A DNA stretch of 64,000 nt from Sarcophilus harrisii (GCF_902635505.1 NC_045430.1:109548425-109612424), one strand, 5' to 3'; shown: positions 34,996 to 46,909, numbered from the stretch's first letter. Translations and numbers: made by a program. The notes: generated by a model from the sequence alone, not told the origin.

Positions 34996-35007
34996 AAAGT
35001 GATTTAC

Positions 35008-35560
35008 TATATGATATATACATATATATTCAGTATATATATATACTGTCTACACACACACACATATGATAGACAGTATAAATGTATAATGAAATGGATC
35101 TAATAATAAAGACTATGTTGTATTTCCCATAGGAAATTGCAAAGCTCTTTAATAATCCCAAACTTCTTATAGAAACAGAAGTTCTTTTTAATACCAGTGT
35201 TCTGTGTTTTTATGTGGTGGCAAGGTAAGAAAATGACCATATATGAAGATTTTTAAAATATTCTCACAGGGTACCCAAGGGTATGGTGGGGATGAGCAGA
35301 TTATATAATATACAAGGAACTTTGAAGAATTGAAATGAAATTAGCATCAGGAAAACATATCAGTGAAAAGGTTGATCTAGTTTACATGGCAAGAGCAGGA
35401 GAGGTTCTAGGATAAAAAGGCATATGACTTAACTCTATCATTGGTATAGTCACAATGTCAAGAGAAAGCAGGGAACAGTCTTCACATCTGAGGCAAGTTT
35501 ATGGGACATAGGCAAAAGTTGCACAGGATAGATAAGTATAAATCAGATAGGGATCTGTAT
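35008..35560. other. Microsatellites, then unassigned
   Basis: 35010-35070 is a TA/CA microsatellite with internal palindromes. The rest may be RTE tail, but I cannot support it. Confidence 0.4.
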
Positions 35561-37600
35561 CGCCAATTCAGTTCTATTTTGTCATCTATTCTCAAATCCC
35601 TCTCCCCACTGTCTTAACCTCTATTCATTTCTTGGCAAATTCCAAGCCTAGACAGCTCCTATTATCTCTGCTTTTTCCATTCCTACTCACAAATTACCAT
35701 ATATAGCTGAACAAAGCTAACTGGTTACATTATATATTCACGTTATCCAACTTCAATTGGGTTCTCACTGTAGTGAGAACTTATTTACTTATTTATTATT
35801 CCCTAATTCATATTCTATCTCACTCTTCATAGACACTTTCAGACCTCTTCCCTCTTTAACTTCCTCCTCCCTCAGCTAAGGACTTCATTTTATACTTTGT
35901 GGAGAAAGCTGAAATTATTTGCTATCATCTCCCCCCCCCCCCTTTCTTTTTTAATCTCAAAACTCCTTTTCATCAGCCCTCAGCAGGACTTTTTTTCCCT
36001 CCCAATCTCTGATAGCCCTTCTACTTGCCAATCTCAAATTGCAAACTCAAAACATTTAACCACACCTTTTCTGTCTTTAACTGCTCTTAATTCGTTAGGC
36101 AGGTAGGTAGGTAGGTAGTGAAGTGAACTCATTTTCTGGACTCAAAACATTTACTAGCTATGTGACCTTAGGCACTTAACCCTGTTAGCTTCAATTCCTC
36201 AGTTTCCTCATCTGTAACATGAACTGGAGGAGGAAATGGCAAACCAATCCAGTATTTCTGTCAAGAAAATCCCAAATTAGGGGCAGCTAGGTGGGGCAGT
36301 GGATAGAATACCAGCCCTGAAGTCAGGAGGACCTGAGTTCAAATTTCACCTCAGACACTTAATACTTCCTAGCTGTGTGACTCTGGGCAGTCAACCCCAA
36401 TTGCTAAGGCAAAAAAAGACTAACAAACAAGTGGAGAGATTTGGACACAACTGAAAAATTTGTTTCTATTGTTTTCAAACATACCTAGATATCTCCCAGG
36501 CTTAGCCTTCATTCTGTATTTCTCCTCCCTTTCTCATCTCAAGTCCTAGGAAAAGTTGTTTTCTAATACTGTGATTACCTCCGTTTCTTTTTCTCTCATT
36601 CATTCTTTTGAACTTTACAATCTGGTTTCTAACGGCATGATTACTGAAACTGCTGTCTCCAGCTCTTGGTTGCTAAATCTGATATTTCTTTCTTAAATCT
36701 GATCCTTCTTGATCTGATGTATCTATACTATTGACTACCCCTTCTTCCTGGATATTTTCCTCTCTGTTCTCATGATGTTATTCTCCTTCTATCACATTGC
36801 TCTTTAGACACTTCTTTTTTCCTACTTGTGGGCATTCCCTGAGCCTGTAGGTGCATATGTGTGTGTGTGTACAGTTCCAGTCTCTCTCCTGAATTACAGG
36901 TCTAAATTTTCAAATGCTTATTGAACTTTTCACAGTGTGTCCCAAAGACATCTCAGTCAACATTCTCTAAAATGGAACTTGTCATTTTCTCCTACATACA
37001 TCTCTACTATACAGTTCCTTCTGTCTAAGGAAATACCACCATTCCTCCATACTCCTCTACTCATAAGATTGATTTTGTCCTTGACTCTTCCTCACTCTGC
37101 CTTACATTAAAGATCTAGTCAGATGCTAAATTATGCTCTTTTTACCTCCACATCACTTATACCTGACTTTTTCCTTGTACTCACAATTTTTCCACTTCAG
37201 TTGAGGTCTTTGTTATCTTTTACCTGAGATTATTACAATTGCCTTCTTCTTCTCTCCCTATTTTAGTCCATACTCCGAAAATAACTAACTTCAGATATGA
37301 TATTCCTTAAATGGAGATCTGATCATGTCATTCCATTGCTCAATAAACTCCAGTCTTTCTAGTGCCTCTAGAATAAAATATAAACTCATCCATTTAGCTT
37401 TCTAAAGCCCTTTACAGTCTGGGGCTAACCTGTCTTAATTGCTTTGTACACCACTTAAATGCTACCTTTGACATCATTTCTCAATGCCCCCAAATACTAG
37501 TGTCTCCTATTATTTGTATTTATTCTCTTTATGTTTCTAAAGAATGTGTTTTTCATTCCTTTCTTCACTAAGAAGCTCCTTTGCTCTGATACTTTGTAGA
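35560..37600 (+). mobile_element. L2 element, RT and 3' region, interrupted by SINEs
   Basis: 35790-35910 gives 'tccctcagctaaggacttca ttttatactttgtgg'. 36630-36780 corresponds to the L2 RT stretch 'LLDLSAAFDTVDH' on the + strand. 37080-37120 gives 'ccttgactcttcctcactct', 37310-37430 gives 'gatctgatcatgtcattcca...taaaatataaactcatccat...aaagccctttacagtctggg'. Heavily diverged; the SINE cluster 36100-36460 splits it. Confidence 0.75.
36100..36460 (+). repeat. SINE nested in SINE
   Basis: The outer CORE-SINE runs 36100-36278 ('tagctatgtgaccttaggca...gaggaggaaatggcaaacca...gtcaagaaaatcccaaatta') and resumes at about 36431 ('gagatttggacacaactgaa'). The inner SINE, 36279-36420, starts GGGGCAGCTAGGTGGGGCAG and ends in an A-rich run. 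Confidence 0.85.
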
Positions 37601-38624
37601 CTATTTGGACCAGGTTCAGTGTTGGGGAAGCTTGTCCCTTAATAAGAGAGGAACTCATTAAATCCCACCCTGGCAGCCTAAGGAAAAAATTTATAGCTTA
37701 GGTTATGACTCATGTCTTAAATTTTCCCATAAAGAAGAGGTATCCAACATACAAAATGAATCAAGTATGAAATAGGAAATTTATCTCTACACACAAAAGT
37801 AATACTAAACACAAAAGATTCCCAAATATTTATCTGACAAAAACTTAAAACAGAATTTAGTTAACATAATTATAATTACAATTTATAGAGAAGCTAAGCT
37901 TCTATCCAAGGGTAAATTGATTTCTTTATCCCACCCACTTATGAATAACTTATTAGATAAAAAAAAAAAAAAAAAACTTGATTCAATTAGATCTTGAATC
38001 AAAACCATTGTTTAACTATCAGTTATAAAAGTAATCAGAGATCCTAAGTGCCAAAAGCATCAAGAAAGGAATAAGATGAGGTTTCAGCACATATTTGAGA
38101 GGACAGAGAACTGACTCTTCTATCAGAAGACAATGAAATAAGAAGGTTGGTCAGCACATTTCTCAACTTTTCCTCCTGATTTCTATCTACAGACGTCTAA
38201 TATGATCTGCTATTTTGTTACCCAAACTTTAAAGTAAATTGAATTTTGCCTCAACCACAGAGGCCAACCCATTAGAAATAGAAATAAATGTGGCGGTAGG
38301 CGGAAAGCCCCTCTTCTGCCTAAATATTAAAAAAAATTTCTAAATAGCTTAATGATTTTCACTGAACTCGTAACTTTTTTTTTTTTTTTTGATCTAAAAT
38401 AAGCCTGAAAAGAAGGGAAACCTTTAGGGGCCCTTTATATTTAGGAGTATGTTATATAATACGTTGTACTTTTCAGATAATAATCACTTTTTGTTGCCTC
38501 GGTTGTTTAAAATTTTTAATAAAATAAATTTAAAACAAAAAGAACTACAATTGAGATACTGAAGCATTAAAGACAGGTATATTGGTTGTTTTATTTTTGT
38601 CCAGCCCTATAATTTTATCACTCT
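37601..38624. other. No gene; unassigned
   Basis: AT-rich with A and T runs at 37961-37977 and 38377-38391. Nothing recognised. Confidence 0.5.
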
Positions 38625-38755
38625 TTGATTGTATATGTATAACCAATATTACATTTCTTGCTGTCTTGAGGAGCGGAGAGCTAAGGGAGAAAAAAAACTG
38701 GAACAAAAAAATCTCCCCAAAATGAATGTTGCAAACTCTATTGGGGGGGAAATAT
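38625..38755 (+). mobile_element. L1 3'-terminal fragment
   Basis: 'ttcttgctgtcttgaggagc', then 'aaactggaacaaaaaaatct', then 'aaaatgaatgttgcaaactc' is the L1 3' UTR end, as at 52340-52400. Confidence 0.6.
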
Positions 38756-38859
38756 TACTCAGAATGCTTTCTAAGGTGTACTATCAAAAATTTAACCTAG
38801 AGCCGCCTAAGGCATTGATGGGGCGATTTGCTTGCTTTGACAAAAACCGATTAGGCGGG

Positions 38860-39062
38860 TGAGACAGGGTTCGAACTCGGGTCTCCTCTTCCAGGCAGTT
38901 GAGTTCTTCCAGACCAGCGTTTCAGCTTAGATGAGGAAACTGGGGTCCAAAGAGCTTTAGATTACTTGTCCGGAAGAAGTACAGAGCTAGTAGACGGAGA
39001 TCGGGATTCGAACACAGATCTTTCCAAACTCCAGTCGCAGCGCTCACTCCACGACACCTTGC
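38860..39062 (-). repeat. MIR SINE relic(s) at the edge of the CpG island
   Basis: 'agatgaggaaactggggtcc aaagag', 'agagctagtag', 'gggattcgaacacagatctt' and 'ccagtcgcagcgctcactcc acgac' are a reversed MIR. A further 'gggttcgaactcgggtctcc' just to the left may be a second piece. Not a tRNA gene. Confidence 0.75.
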
Positions 39063-39476
39063 AGCCCGCCCCAAACCCCAGTTCTGGGGAACAGGATCAT
39101 GATGTCATGCTTCCTGCTTAGGGATAAAGATGGAGGGGAATGGGGGAAAAGCAATTCTGAAGGCGATGCATCGTGGGGAGCAGATCTGGAGAGTGGGGAA
39201 AGGGGGCGGCCGAGCTTTGTCAGCGAAGGAGAAAGGGAAGGACTGATGGAGGGATGGGAGTGGGGCTGGGGAGGGTAAAGAAAAGAGAGAAGCCCTGGGT
39301 CTCTCGCGTCCCCCACCCTCCCGGGGAGACGACGAGCGCTTTCCCACTCTCCTTGTCTCCTTTCTAGGGAGGAACGGTTTATGGGCGGAGGGAGAGGCTC
39401 GCTCTCGGAGAACTCGAGCTCCTATTCTCTCCCTCCCGAGGCGCGCGCGCCTTCCCTTCTCCGCGGGGGGCGGGGC

Positions 39477-39560
39477 GGAGGGTGGCGCGCGCGGAGGGTG
39501 GCGCGCGCGGAGGGTGGCGCGCGCGGAGGGTGGCGCGCGCGGAGGGTGGCGCGCGCGGAG
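39477..39560. repeat. 16-bp GC-rich minisatellite, five perfect units
   Basis: The unit GGAGGGTGGCGCGCGC repeats exactly, with starts at 39477, 39493, 39509, 39525 and 39541, followed by a 4-base partial unit. It sits in the CpG island about 600 bp upstream of exon 1. Each unit carries an alternating CG run (Z-DNA-prone) and G runs. The open frames seen across it (Ala/Arg-rich) are by-products of the repeat. Confidence 0.95.
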
Positions 39561-40099
39561 GCCTCGACGCCGGCCGAGCAGAGACCGGAAGACGGGGTCT
39601 CGAGGGCGCAGGGACCACTGCTGCACTGCCCCTTTCCCAGTCCCCTCTGTTCAGTTCGCTAGTTATCCCATCGCCTTGGGCCTCTCCGTCCCGTAGCGCC
39701 CTCCCCTTTTTCTCTTCCCCCTTCACCTCGAAACACTTAGCGCGCGCGCAGAACCAGCTCGCGAGCTCGCTTGCTCGCAGGCCTCTATCTGGGGAGGCTA
39801 GGGGGAAGCCCCTGCTAGCGTCGCGGGCTCCGTGTGGGAAGCGGGCTGCGTGTGTGTGTGTGTGTGTGTGGATGTGTGTGTGTGCGCGTGCGTGAGGGGG
39901 GAGGACGTGAGACCAGAACGCGCCGGTGTGAAAGGGGGAGGGACCTTTTGTGAGTGAAAAAACGTGCTAGAGACGGTGTGTGTGAAAGGGAAGGGGGTGC
40001 TTGCTGTGTGTGCGTGTGTGAGAGAGATCTCGTGTGAGAGCTACACCGACTGTGAGTGGGAGCGGGAGCGCGCGCGCGCGCGCAGCGCCAGAGTGTGTG

Positions 40100-40409
40100 T
40101 GAGAGGGCAGGGGACTCTGGCTGCTGGAGCCGCCGTTGCGAGAGGAGGAGGAGGAGGAGGAGGAGGAGGAGGAAGAGGAGGAGAAGGAGGCGGCTCCCCC
40201 TGCGTCCAGCATCCCAAGATCCCCCTCCTTCTTCCCTTCAGTTCCCTTCCCTTCTACTTCCCTTCCCTTTCCCCTTCCCTTTCCCGGTCCTTTCCCGACA
40301 TACTGCCTGCCCGATCGTCCGCGCCCCTCCAAGTGTGGTGATCCCCCCAGGCCCGGCCCCGGCCCGGCCCCCGCTGGCTGGGAAGGGAGGGAGGAGCTGC
40401 CCGAGCCAG
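40100..40409 (+). other. RIMKLB: RIMKLB non-coding exon 1 (5' edge uncertain)
   Basis: The 3' edge is set by a strong donor, CCAG|GTGGGT, with the cut after 40409. The next acceptor that leads into the RIMKLB start codon is at 52580-52581. The 5' edge is a guess: only the donor is visible. The exon contains a GGA-repeat block (about 40140-40190) followed by a CCCTT-rich pyrimidine block (about 40218-40290), which would make the 5' UTR structured. The open frames crossing this region are low-complexity and cross the splice donor, so I treat the exon as untranslated. A first exon that is entirely 5' UTR agrees with the in-frame stop just upstream of the ATG in exon 2. Confidence 0.65.
40138..40300. 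repeat. GGA-repeat block followed by CCCTT pyrimidine block in exon 1
   Basis: An almost pure purine tract of GGA repeats (about 40140-40190) is followed within 30 bases by a pyrimidine tract of CCCTT-type repeats (about 40218-40290). In RNA the two could partly pair, and as DNA both can form triplex structures. Both lie inside the inferred RIMKLB 5' UTR. Confidence 0.85.
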
Positions 40410-41439
40410 GTGGGTGATCCCCGCCACCCCATCCCACCCCCCACCCCACCCCGAAAGGTGTGTAAGGGAGCGAGTGAGCGCGAGCAAACAACTGATCGCC
40501 CCGGTGAATGAAAGGGTGGGGGAGAAGATGTTGACTCGCTGTGTTCGTGGGCACATGGGAAGAGGTTTGATACTCCTGTGTCTGATAATGATGGGACTGA
40601 GTGGTAACCTTGGTGGGGAAGGCGAGGGGTCACCACCATCATCATCCTTTCCTCTGTCTGTAAGGGGGTGTGGTAACGCGGGGTGCGAGGGCTCACAGGG
40701 ATTTATTTCTCCCACCCCTACCCAGTGGTGGACCATTCTCAACTGCTCTTGCACCCCTCGGACAAATCCCTTTTATAAAGTGTGCCCGAGGGATTCGCAT
40801 ATCGTGCTGGGCTTCTTGCAGTTATTTCTTCCAGACCCCATGTTTTCCTCCATATACATGGTTTTTAGAGTGTATTCCTTGTCTAGCGATGAACTAACCC
40901 TTGTTTGATTTTGACACGCTCTTGCCAAAAACACTTAAGACCCCCGTTCTCCTTCATACCCTTCTAATCAAAAAGAAACAAATGGGTTGGGTAAATACTC
41001 TCTTCTCCAGGTTTTTTCTGTAAATTTGTAAAAATATACACTTTGTGTATAATAAAATGAATCGGTATGGTATACTCGATATTTTCTTCCATGTGTTATG
41101 TGAATACAAATGAGGTTCTTTTTCTTTTGTAAGAGTATCTTTGGGCATATGATACTCTTCCTGCTGTGTTTATAACTTTGATGTGAATTCCTCTGCTTTC
41201 TCTTTTAATTTTACAAAGTATTCCCACTTTTCGTGGAGTTGGTTTTTTAGCAAGATTTTTCTCATTTGGAGGCTTGAATTGCTTTCTTGTGTTTCTGTTA
41301 AATTTTTATTGCAAAACTAACTTAAAGGATAATTTGTGATTAAAATTGAACAGAAACAATGTAGTGCTACATAAATTGCTTTAGTTTTCTTTTGTTATGA
41401 CTTTAAAGGGCTTTAAGGCCTTTTGGATTTAAACATTAC

Positions 41440-41575
41440 TTAATTATTCAGTGGCATTTTACTTAATCACTCTGGATCCTAGTTTTCTTATATACAAAAT
41501 TATGAAGTAGCCGGACTGGACTTTAAGATACTTTCCATCTTGAAATCTAAATCTGATGTTTCACATCATGTCATC
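41440..41575 (+). repeat. MIR-like SINE relic
   Basis: 'attttacttaatcactctgg atcctagttttctta', then 'ccggactggactttaagata ctttccatcttgaaatctaa' follow the + strand MIR/CORE-SINE order. Confidence 0.6.
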
Positions 41576-42934
41576 ATTTCGTAAAATTCCAATTAAATAG
41601 GCATAATTTATACCCTTTTCTTGATCTCTAATTCTGAGCTATTTCTGTATTAAAATGACTAGTTGAGTTGTGGGTGGAAAGGTCATTTATATGTGTTTAT
41701 TCCTTTTGATTAATTCAGTCAGTGTTTTCTTTCATTGATGGAGCTTTGGTCCAAGCAACATGGCTGTTGGTGTTTTTACCTTTCTCTATTTCTCTTTTTC
41801 TGGCATCATTTTTTCTGCCCCCATCAGTCATTGAACCCTGCCTGTTTGAGGAGTGGATAGTTTAATTCTGAGGAAGAGACCAAGAAAGAGAACTGTATAA
41901 TCAATCACTCTCACAAATTTGCAGTCTTTTTAGAGTCTCTTTTCCCTTTCAGCCTTTCCCCCTGCAGGAAGGGAGGAGCTGAGTCTATAACTACTAGGTT
42001 GTGGGGCGCCTGGCTAGCATCCACCCATTTTAATAAAGTGGACAATGTCGTATTCCTCTTCTGCTTCCTCTCTAGTATTCCTATTTATGAGAACTTCAGT
42101 ATGTAAGCATGAAGATGCCATCCATTTTTTTTCTTTCCCTTTTTTTACAATCTTTTTCCTTTCCAGAGGGGATTTATCAGCTATCAAAAAATATTTTTAC
42201 ACCTTCACAGTCTCTTTGTAGAGACACAGGTCATTATCTTTTCCCTACTCATGAATACTCAAAGTAAGACTTTAAAAGTTATGGGATTCCCTTTGAAACA
42301 ATGGCCTTTTAAAATTCTCTCCCTTTCCTTTTTCTCTAGCTTATCCCTCTGGAACTTGCTACTGGGCTAAGTCACTAGATTCATTCATCTAAATATTCCC
42401 CTCCCCCCTGAGCTGAAAGACCAAAAGACTTGCATACAAGAAAGGGATGGGGGAGGGGAACAGAATGGAACTGAACTGAGAGTTGTCACACTGTTTGGGA
42501 AGCTGGAAGTAGATTGTATCATTTGCCCCTAGGCATCAAGCTTAAAGATCTAATCTGTGGAAATTGGTGGAGGTAGAACTTCTGAATATACTGTGAAGTG
42601 TGAGAGAAGCATAAAGTAAGAAGGGTCTGTCATATTCTATATTACTGATAACTCTAAATGGGAAACTTTAGTGATGAGAATTTAGAAAGGTACTATGTAT
42701 ATGACATGTTATTTTACAAAGAATTTTGAGTCAGAATACTAGAAGATAGTTGCTGAAAATTATTGTATTACTCATTCAAAATCCGATCTGAGGATATTAA
42801 TAGGAATATTGCAGTTTTTTTTTTATTTTTTTTTCCCTTAGATGGTGAACATGAATGCCAAGAACAAGTTTTAATCTATTTACAGTTTTTACCTAATACA
42901 GGAAACAACAGAGTTTGTTTCCTTCTGAAGCTAA

Positions 42935-43425
42935 CTTACCATCCATCTGTAATACAGCAGAGTTGAAATTTGAACCCAGGTTCTCTTACTCCAAATCTAA
43001 GTCCCCTCTCCCCCAGTTGTTTAAGAAAAATAAAAGGATACAGATTGATTATGGGTTTTTTTTTTAAAGTGAGAGGATCATTTTGTAATATTTGTAAATG
43101 TTTTCTTTTTTTTTTTTTTTTTGCTGAGGCAAATTAGGGTTAAGTGACTTGCTCAGGGTCACACAGTGGATTTGTTCTTAAGATTAAGAAAGAATATTTG
43201 TTGTTCTGTTCGTTTTCAATTGTGTCCAACTCTTCTGTGCCCTCCATGTGGTATATTGGTAAAAATACTGGAGTGGTTTCCCGTTTTCTTTTCCAGCTCA
43301 TTTTACAGATGAGGAACCTCTGAGGTAAACTGGGTTACTTGACTTGTTTGCCCAGGGTTACACAGCTGGTAAGTGTTTTGAGGTCAGATTTGAACTCTAG
43401 CTGCCCAAGAAAAAATATAGGATAT
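42935..43425 (-). repeat. SINE cluster
   Basis: 42955-43005 is a MIR end ('gttgaaatttgaacccaggt tctctta'). 43121-43170 is a CORE-SINE piece ('gttaagtgacttgctcaggg tcacacagtgg'). 43195-43420 is a nearly whole reversed marsupial CORE-SINE ('tgttctgttcgttttcaatt gtgtccaactctt' to 'gaggtcagatttgaactcta'). Confidence 0.8.
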
Positions 43426-43892
43426 CACAAATATAAATATAGCCCCTCTTAATCCTCATTTAAAGGTCCAAGCATTAGCCAGGTCTACTCAGAATCTTTA
43501 TCTTTATATTTTTAACCTCACTAATATGGCTGTTTTTATTTTTCATTTTCTAGAATTGAATTTTGACTTAGCTTCTTCTGACCTTAAAAGAGAAAATAAA
43601 AATAGAAAAATTTTAGATGTCACCAATTATTGACAAAACTATATATAGACCTTAAGGAATATACATTTATTTTCTTGTTCTAAAATTGAAATAGTCTTTT
43701 TAAAAAAGATTAACTGATCCCATTACCCTTTTATTCAACCAGAGTTGGAGAATTCTACCCCATTCTCATGTAAATTTGTACAAATGTCTGAGTTGATTCA
43801 TAGTTGTGTACCATATCCTTATTGACTATTGTTCTTAATATAAAGATCTATTGAAGTATGTTTATTTGTTAGCACGAAGTACTTTTCTCCCA

Positions 43893-43934
43893 AAAATATC
43901 CCATATTTCATCTAAAATATCCCATATTTCATCT
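43893..43934. repeat. Short tandem duplication
   Basis: 'aatatcccatatttcatct' occurs twice in a row. Confidence 0.9.
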
Positions 43935-44179
43935 AGGCATGTTGAAAATGTACTATTTTAAAATAAAATTGTTATCTTTGCAAAATTGTTAGTATTTTAC
44001 CTTTTCCTCTGTATTTTGTCTCTGTTTCATTTCTGAAGTCTTATTTTATGACATTGTCTTCAAAATAGTTAAGATTATTGAGATAGTACAACTCAGATAC
44101 TTCTTCTGATTCTTTGAAGTTATTGAAATTACTTTATATATACTTTGTATTTCCTTAGGTTGTATATAGCCTTTTCTGT

Positions 44180-44500
44180 CCCCACCCCCAACATAAACTT
44201 TTTGGAGAGCATGGCCTTTAAATGTTTATCTTTGTATCTCTAGGATTTAACATATTCCCTTGATGTTATTTACAGGGGGGGTAGATTTTAGATCTGTGAC
44301 TTCATTGGTATCTGAAACTACAAGTTAGGGAACTCCTTTTACTAATAAAAAGAATGATAACTCTTCTGCAAATTTATGGTGTTAGTGATTATTGTTTGGG
44401 GCACCGAGTTGCCCAAGGTCACATAGCTGGCTTGTTCAGAGACTAGACTTGAACCTAGATCTTCCTTAAATTTATCTACTATGCAACACTGCTTTTCTTG
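44180..44500. repeat. L2 tail and reversed MIR relic
   Basis: 44190-44265 is an L2-type terminus ('tttttggagagcatggcctt...atctttgtatctctaggatt'). 44395-44490 is a reversed MIR ('gttgcccaaggtcacatagc tgg...gacttgaacctagatcttc'). Confidence 0.6.
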
Positions 44501-46129
44501 TAATTTTTCGGTTAAAGATTCATTATGATTGTTTAGAAATAATGTAGTATTTCATATTTGTATGATAAATTTATGCTTATGAATTGTGTATATTACATGT
44601 ATTAACAGTCTCCATTGGTTAGTATTATAACTAGTATTAGCTTTGATATGTTGTTTAACATTTTAAAAAAAGAAGTATTTTGTGAACATAGTAGATTCCT
44701 AATAGATGTTTGTGGAATTTAATTGAACATAGGAAGGTGGGAGTTGCTAAACCAGATCAAACTACATGTGTTCTTTTTATACTGGTGTTTCACCTTTGGC
44801 AGCATTTCAGTTTTTGATGCTTTATTAGAAAGCCAGATTCAATTTTGCTAAATTGTTCATTTGTCCACAACAGCATTGGATTTCTTTCCTTGTGCTTTCT
44901 GGTCTTTAGGTATCAGCTTGTTCCTTTGATACAGGATTAATTTAGTAGTATTCTATAAAGCCCTGGGCGCCAGTAACAGAATAACTGTATAGCTTAAAGG
45001 GTAGGGCTACATATAGTGTAATGTTTATTGAGCACTTCAAGTTTGTTAGGCATTCACAGCTCTAGGAACATGTTTAGATTTTCACCAAAAACCAGAGAAA
45101 TAGATTCTTTGTTCCAAACTTTCCTCACTAAGTGGTTGAAAACATCTTTTCAGGTAGCATTTCAGAAACTTTGCTTTAGTTAATTTGTTTTATGCAATCC
45201 TGCTATTTGGGTGGTTTTCAATTACTGTGTTTACTATGAAATAATACCTTTTTACTTGAATACTCAAATGGGAATGCATAAAAGTTATTTGTCCATGAGT
45301 GATATTCTTGTGTCCTTAGATCAGTTCTTAATTTTCAATAATAATCATTTATCAAAAGTTTGCTCTGTGAAACACTACTAGGCTCTCTGAGAACAGAAAC
45401 AAAAATGCCTGCACTCATAAAACATTTAATTTTTCTCTTTTGTACTCAAACTATTTTGAAGGATTAGTTGTCTTACATTCATAGTCTTATTTTTGTAAGA
45501 AGCTTTTGACTGAAAATAATAATTTTTTTATTATGTAAAGAGCAGGTGTTTATTATTGTTCTTCCAAGGGGCTAATAGGTTGTGATATATGAAGGGAGTA
45601 TATCTTGTAAAAACCAAAAGGGGAAGATTAATGTTAACCAGTATTAACTCTGACTATTATTATTAAAAATATTTTTAATTTGAAAGTAAGAATGGAAATA
45701 TTATTAAAGAGAAAGTAAAAAATTTCTAAGATCCTTGTAAAAAATCTCACTTCTCTTCTTGTTCAACTTTATAAGTTCTAGTGTCAATAGTTTTCTTTAA
45801 TCTGGCTTCCCCTTGATGTCATCTTTATCTTCTTGTTTTTTACCTAAGTCTCTTGTTGTGAACCTAGGCCTAGTTCTGTGTCTTAAATTGAAGAAACTTT
45901 TTTTAAAAATGTGGTATTGATGCCTTTTACACTTGGGTCTCACTTCACACTTCCTTGAAGACCATGGAGATAAACACACATACTACCCCAGTTTGAACTC
46001 CTCTTGAGACAAAAATAATTAAGAAGTAACATTCAATACATTGACTGCCTTCTGATAAATGTATCCTATTAGTTTCCCATCTCTGTATCAAGATGAAAAT
46101 GTGATGTTATTCTTTTGGTTTTCCTTATT

Positions 46130-46860
46130 TCTTTTATGTCAGTTTGTACAACTCTTTCTATGTTTCTCAGAGTTCAGAGTTTCTCAGAGAATTTAATAAC
46201 TCATTATCCTTTCCTATTCCCTAGTGATGTTCCATTATATTCATGTATTATAGTTTTTTTTTTTTAATTTCCTATTTGATAGTCATTGTTTTTAGTTTTT
46301 GCTTCCTATGAAGGTGAATTCTAGGAAGATTTTGATTTGTATGAAACCTTTATTTTCACTTTTTATATTCTTTGTAATGGTATTATGTGGTCAAAAGGAA
46401 TGAATAAATTAGTTACTTTTCTTGCATAATTTATATTGATATCCGGAATCATCATTGTAACCCCTTCAAAGCTTTCCCAACAGCATATCAGTAGGTATTC
46501 CTATTATCCCTCCAACATTTTTCACAAAATGAAGTATAACACCATTTGTAATGTGAATTCCTCAAACTTTTAATGCCTTGGATCATGTTTTCATGTAGTC
46601 ATTTGCAGTTTGCAATTATTTTTAAAACTGCTCATATGCTTTGGCTACTTAATAAAACCAGGAAATAATTCTTGATAGCATGTATTTTTGTCACTTCCTA
46701 TGTATTTTGGACAATAAATATCCATGATGTTTGATGCAAATAATTTATTACCACTCTTATGTACATTTTTCCAAAAGGTTTTCAAGTTTTATGTAATCTC
46801 CATTGTCTGTCTTTTATGATTTCAGTGTTTTCTTGAAAGTCAAAATAGAAGATACCAGAT
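46130..46860 (-). mobile_element. Old antisense L1 relic
   Basis: It shows features of a reversed ORF2 C-terminus: 'tccctagtgatgttccatta', 'caacagcatatcagtaggta' and 'caagttttatgtaatctcca ttgtc'. Strongly diverged. Confidence 0.5.
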
Positions 46861-46909
46861 TAAGGTTCTTTTATGAAGGTGTGATTGGGTCTACTAGAAA
46901 ATTGGTCTG

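Larger units (their letters stand above)
39060..40750 (+). promoter_or_regulatory. RIMKLB: CpG-island promoter of RIMKLB
   Basis: This is the only long GC-rich, CpG-dense stretch in an otherwise AT-rich window. It contains GC-box-like runs near 39465-39476, alternating CG runs (39441-39450, 40069-40082), long TG runs (39847-39895, 39975-40020) and no convincing TATA box near exon 1. It ends in a non-coding exon with a good splice donor, 12 kb upstream of and on the same strand as the RIMKLB coding exon, so I infer it is that gene's promoter. A broad, dispersed start region typical of CpG-island promoters is likely. The exact start sites cannot be read from sequence; about 39.6-40.15 kb is my estimate. 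A divergent transcript is possible but nothing in the sequence demonstrates one. Confidence 0.85.

Noticed and set aside
38866-38910. tRNA-like 'gggttcgaactcgggtctcc' segment
   Set aside because: It belongs to a reversed MIR relic and lacks the rest of a tRNA.
1-39059. A second host gene upstream of RIMKLB
   Set aside because: I looked for exon-like frames with splice sites and recognisable domains and found only repeats and short random frames. A very small or non-coding gene cannot be excluded.
39477-39560. CRISPR-like regular repeat
   Set aside because: The 16-bp units are directly adjacent with no spacers, in a vertebrate CpG island.
39105-40754. Several open frames of 90-195 codons on both strands of the CpG island
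   Set aside because: They are rich in Arg/Ala/Pro/Gly/Ser/Glu, overlap each other in every frame, cross the GGA and 16-bp repeats and the exon 1 donor, and resemble no family. High GC content alone lengthens open frames by depleting stops.
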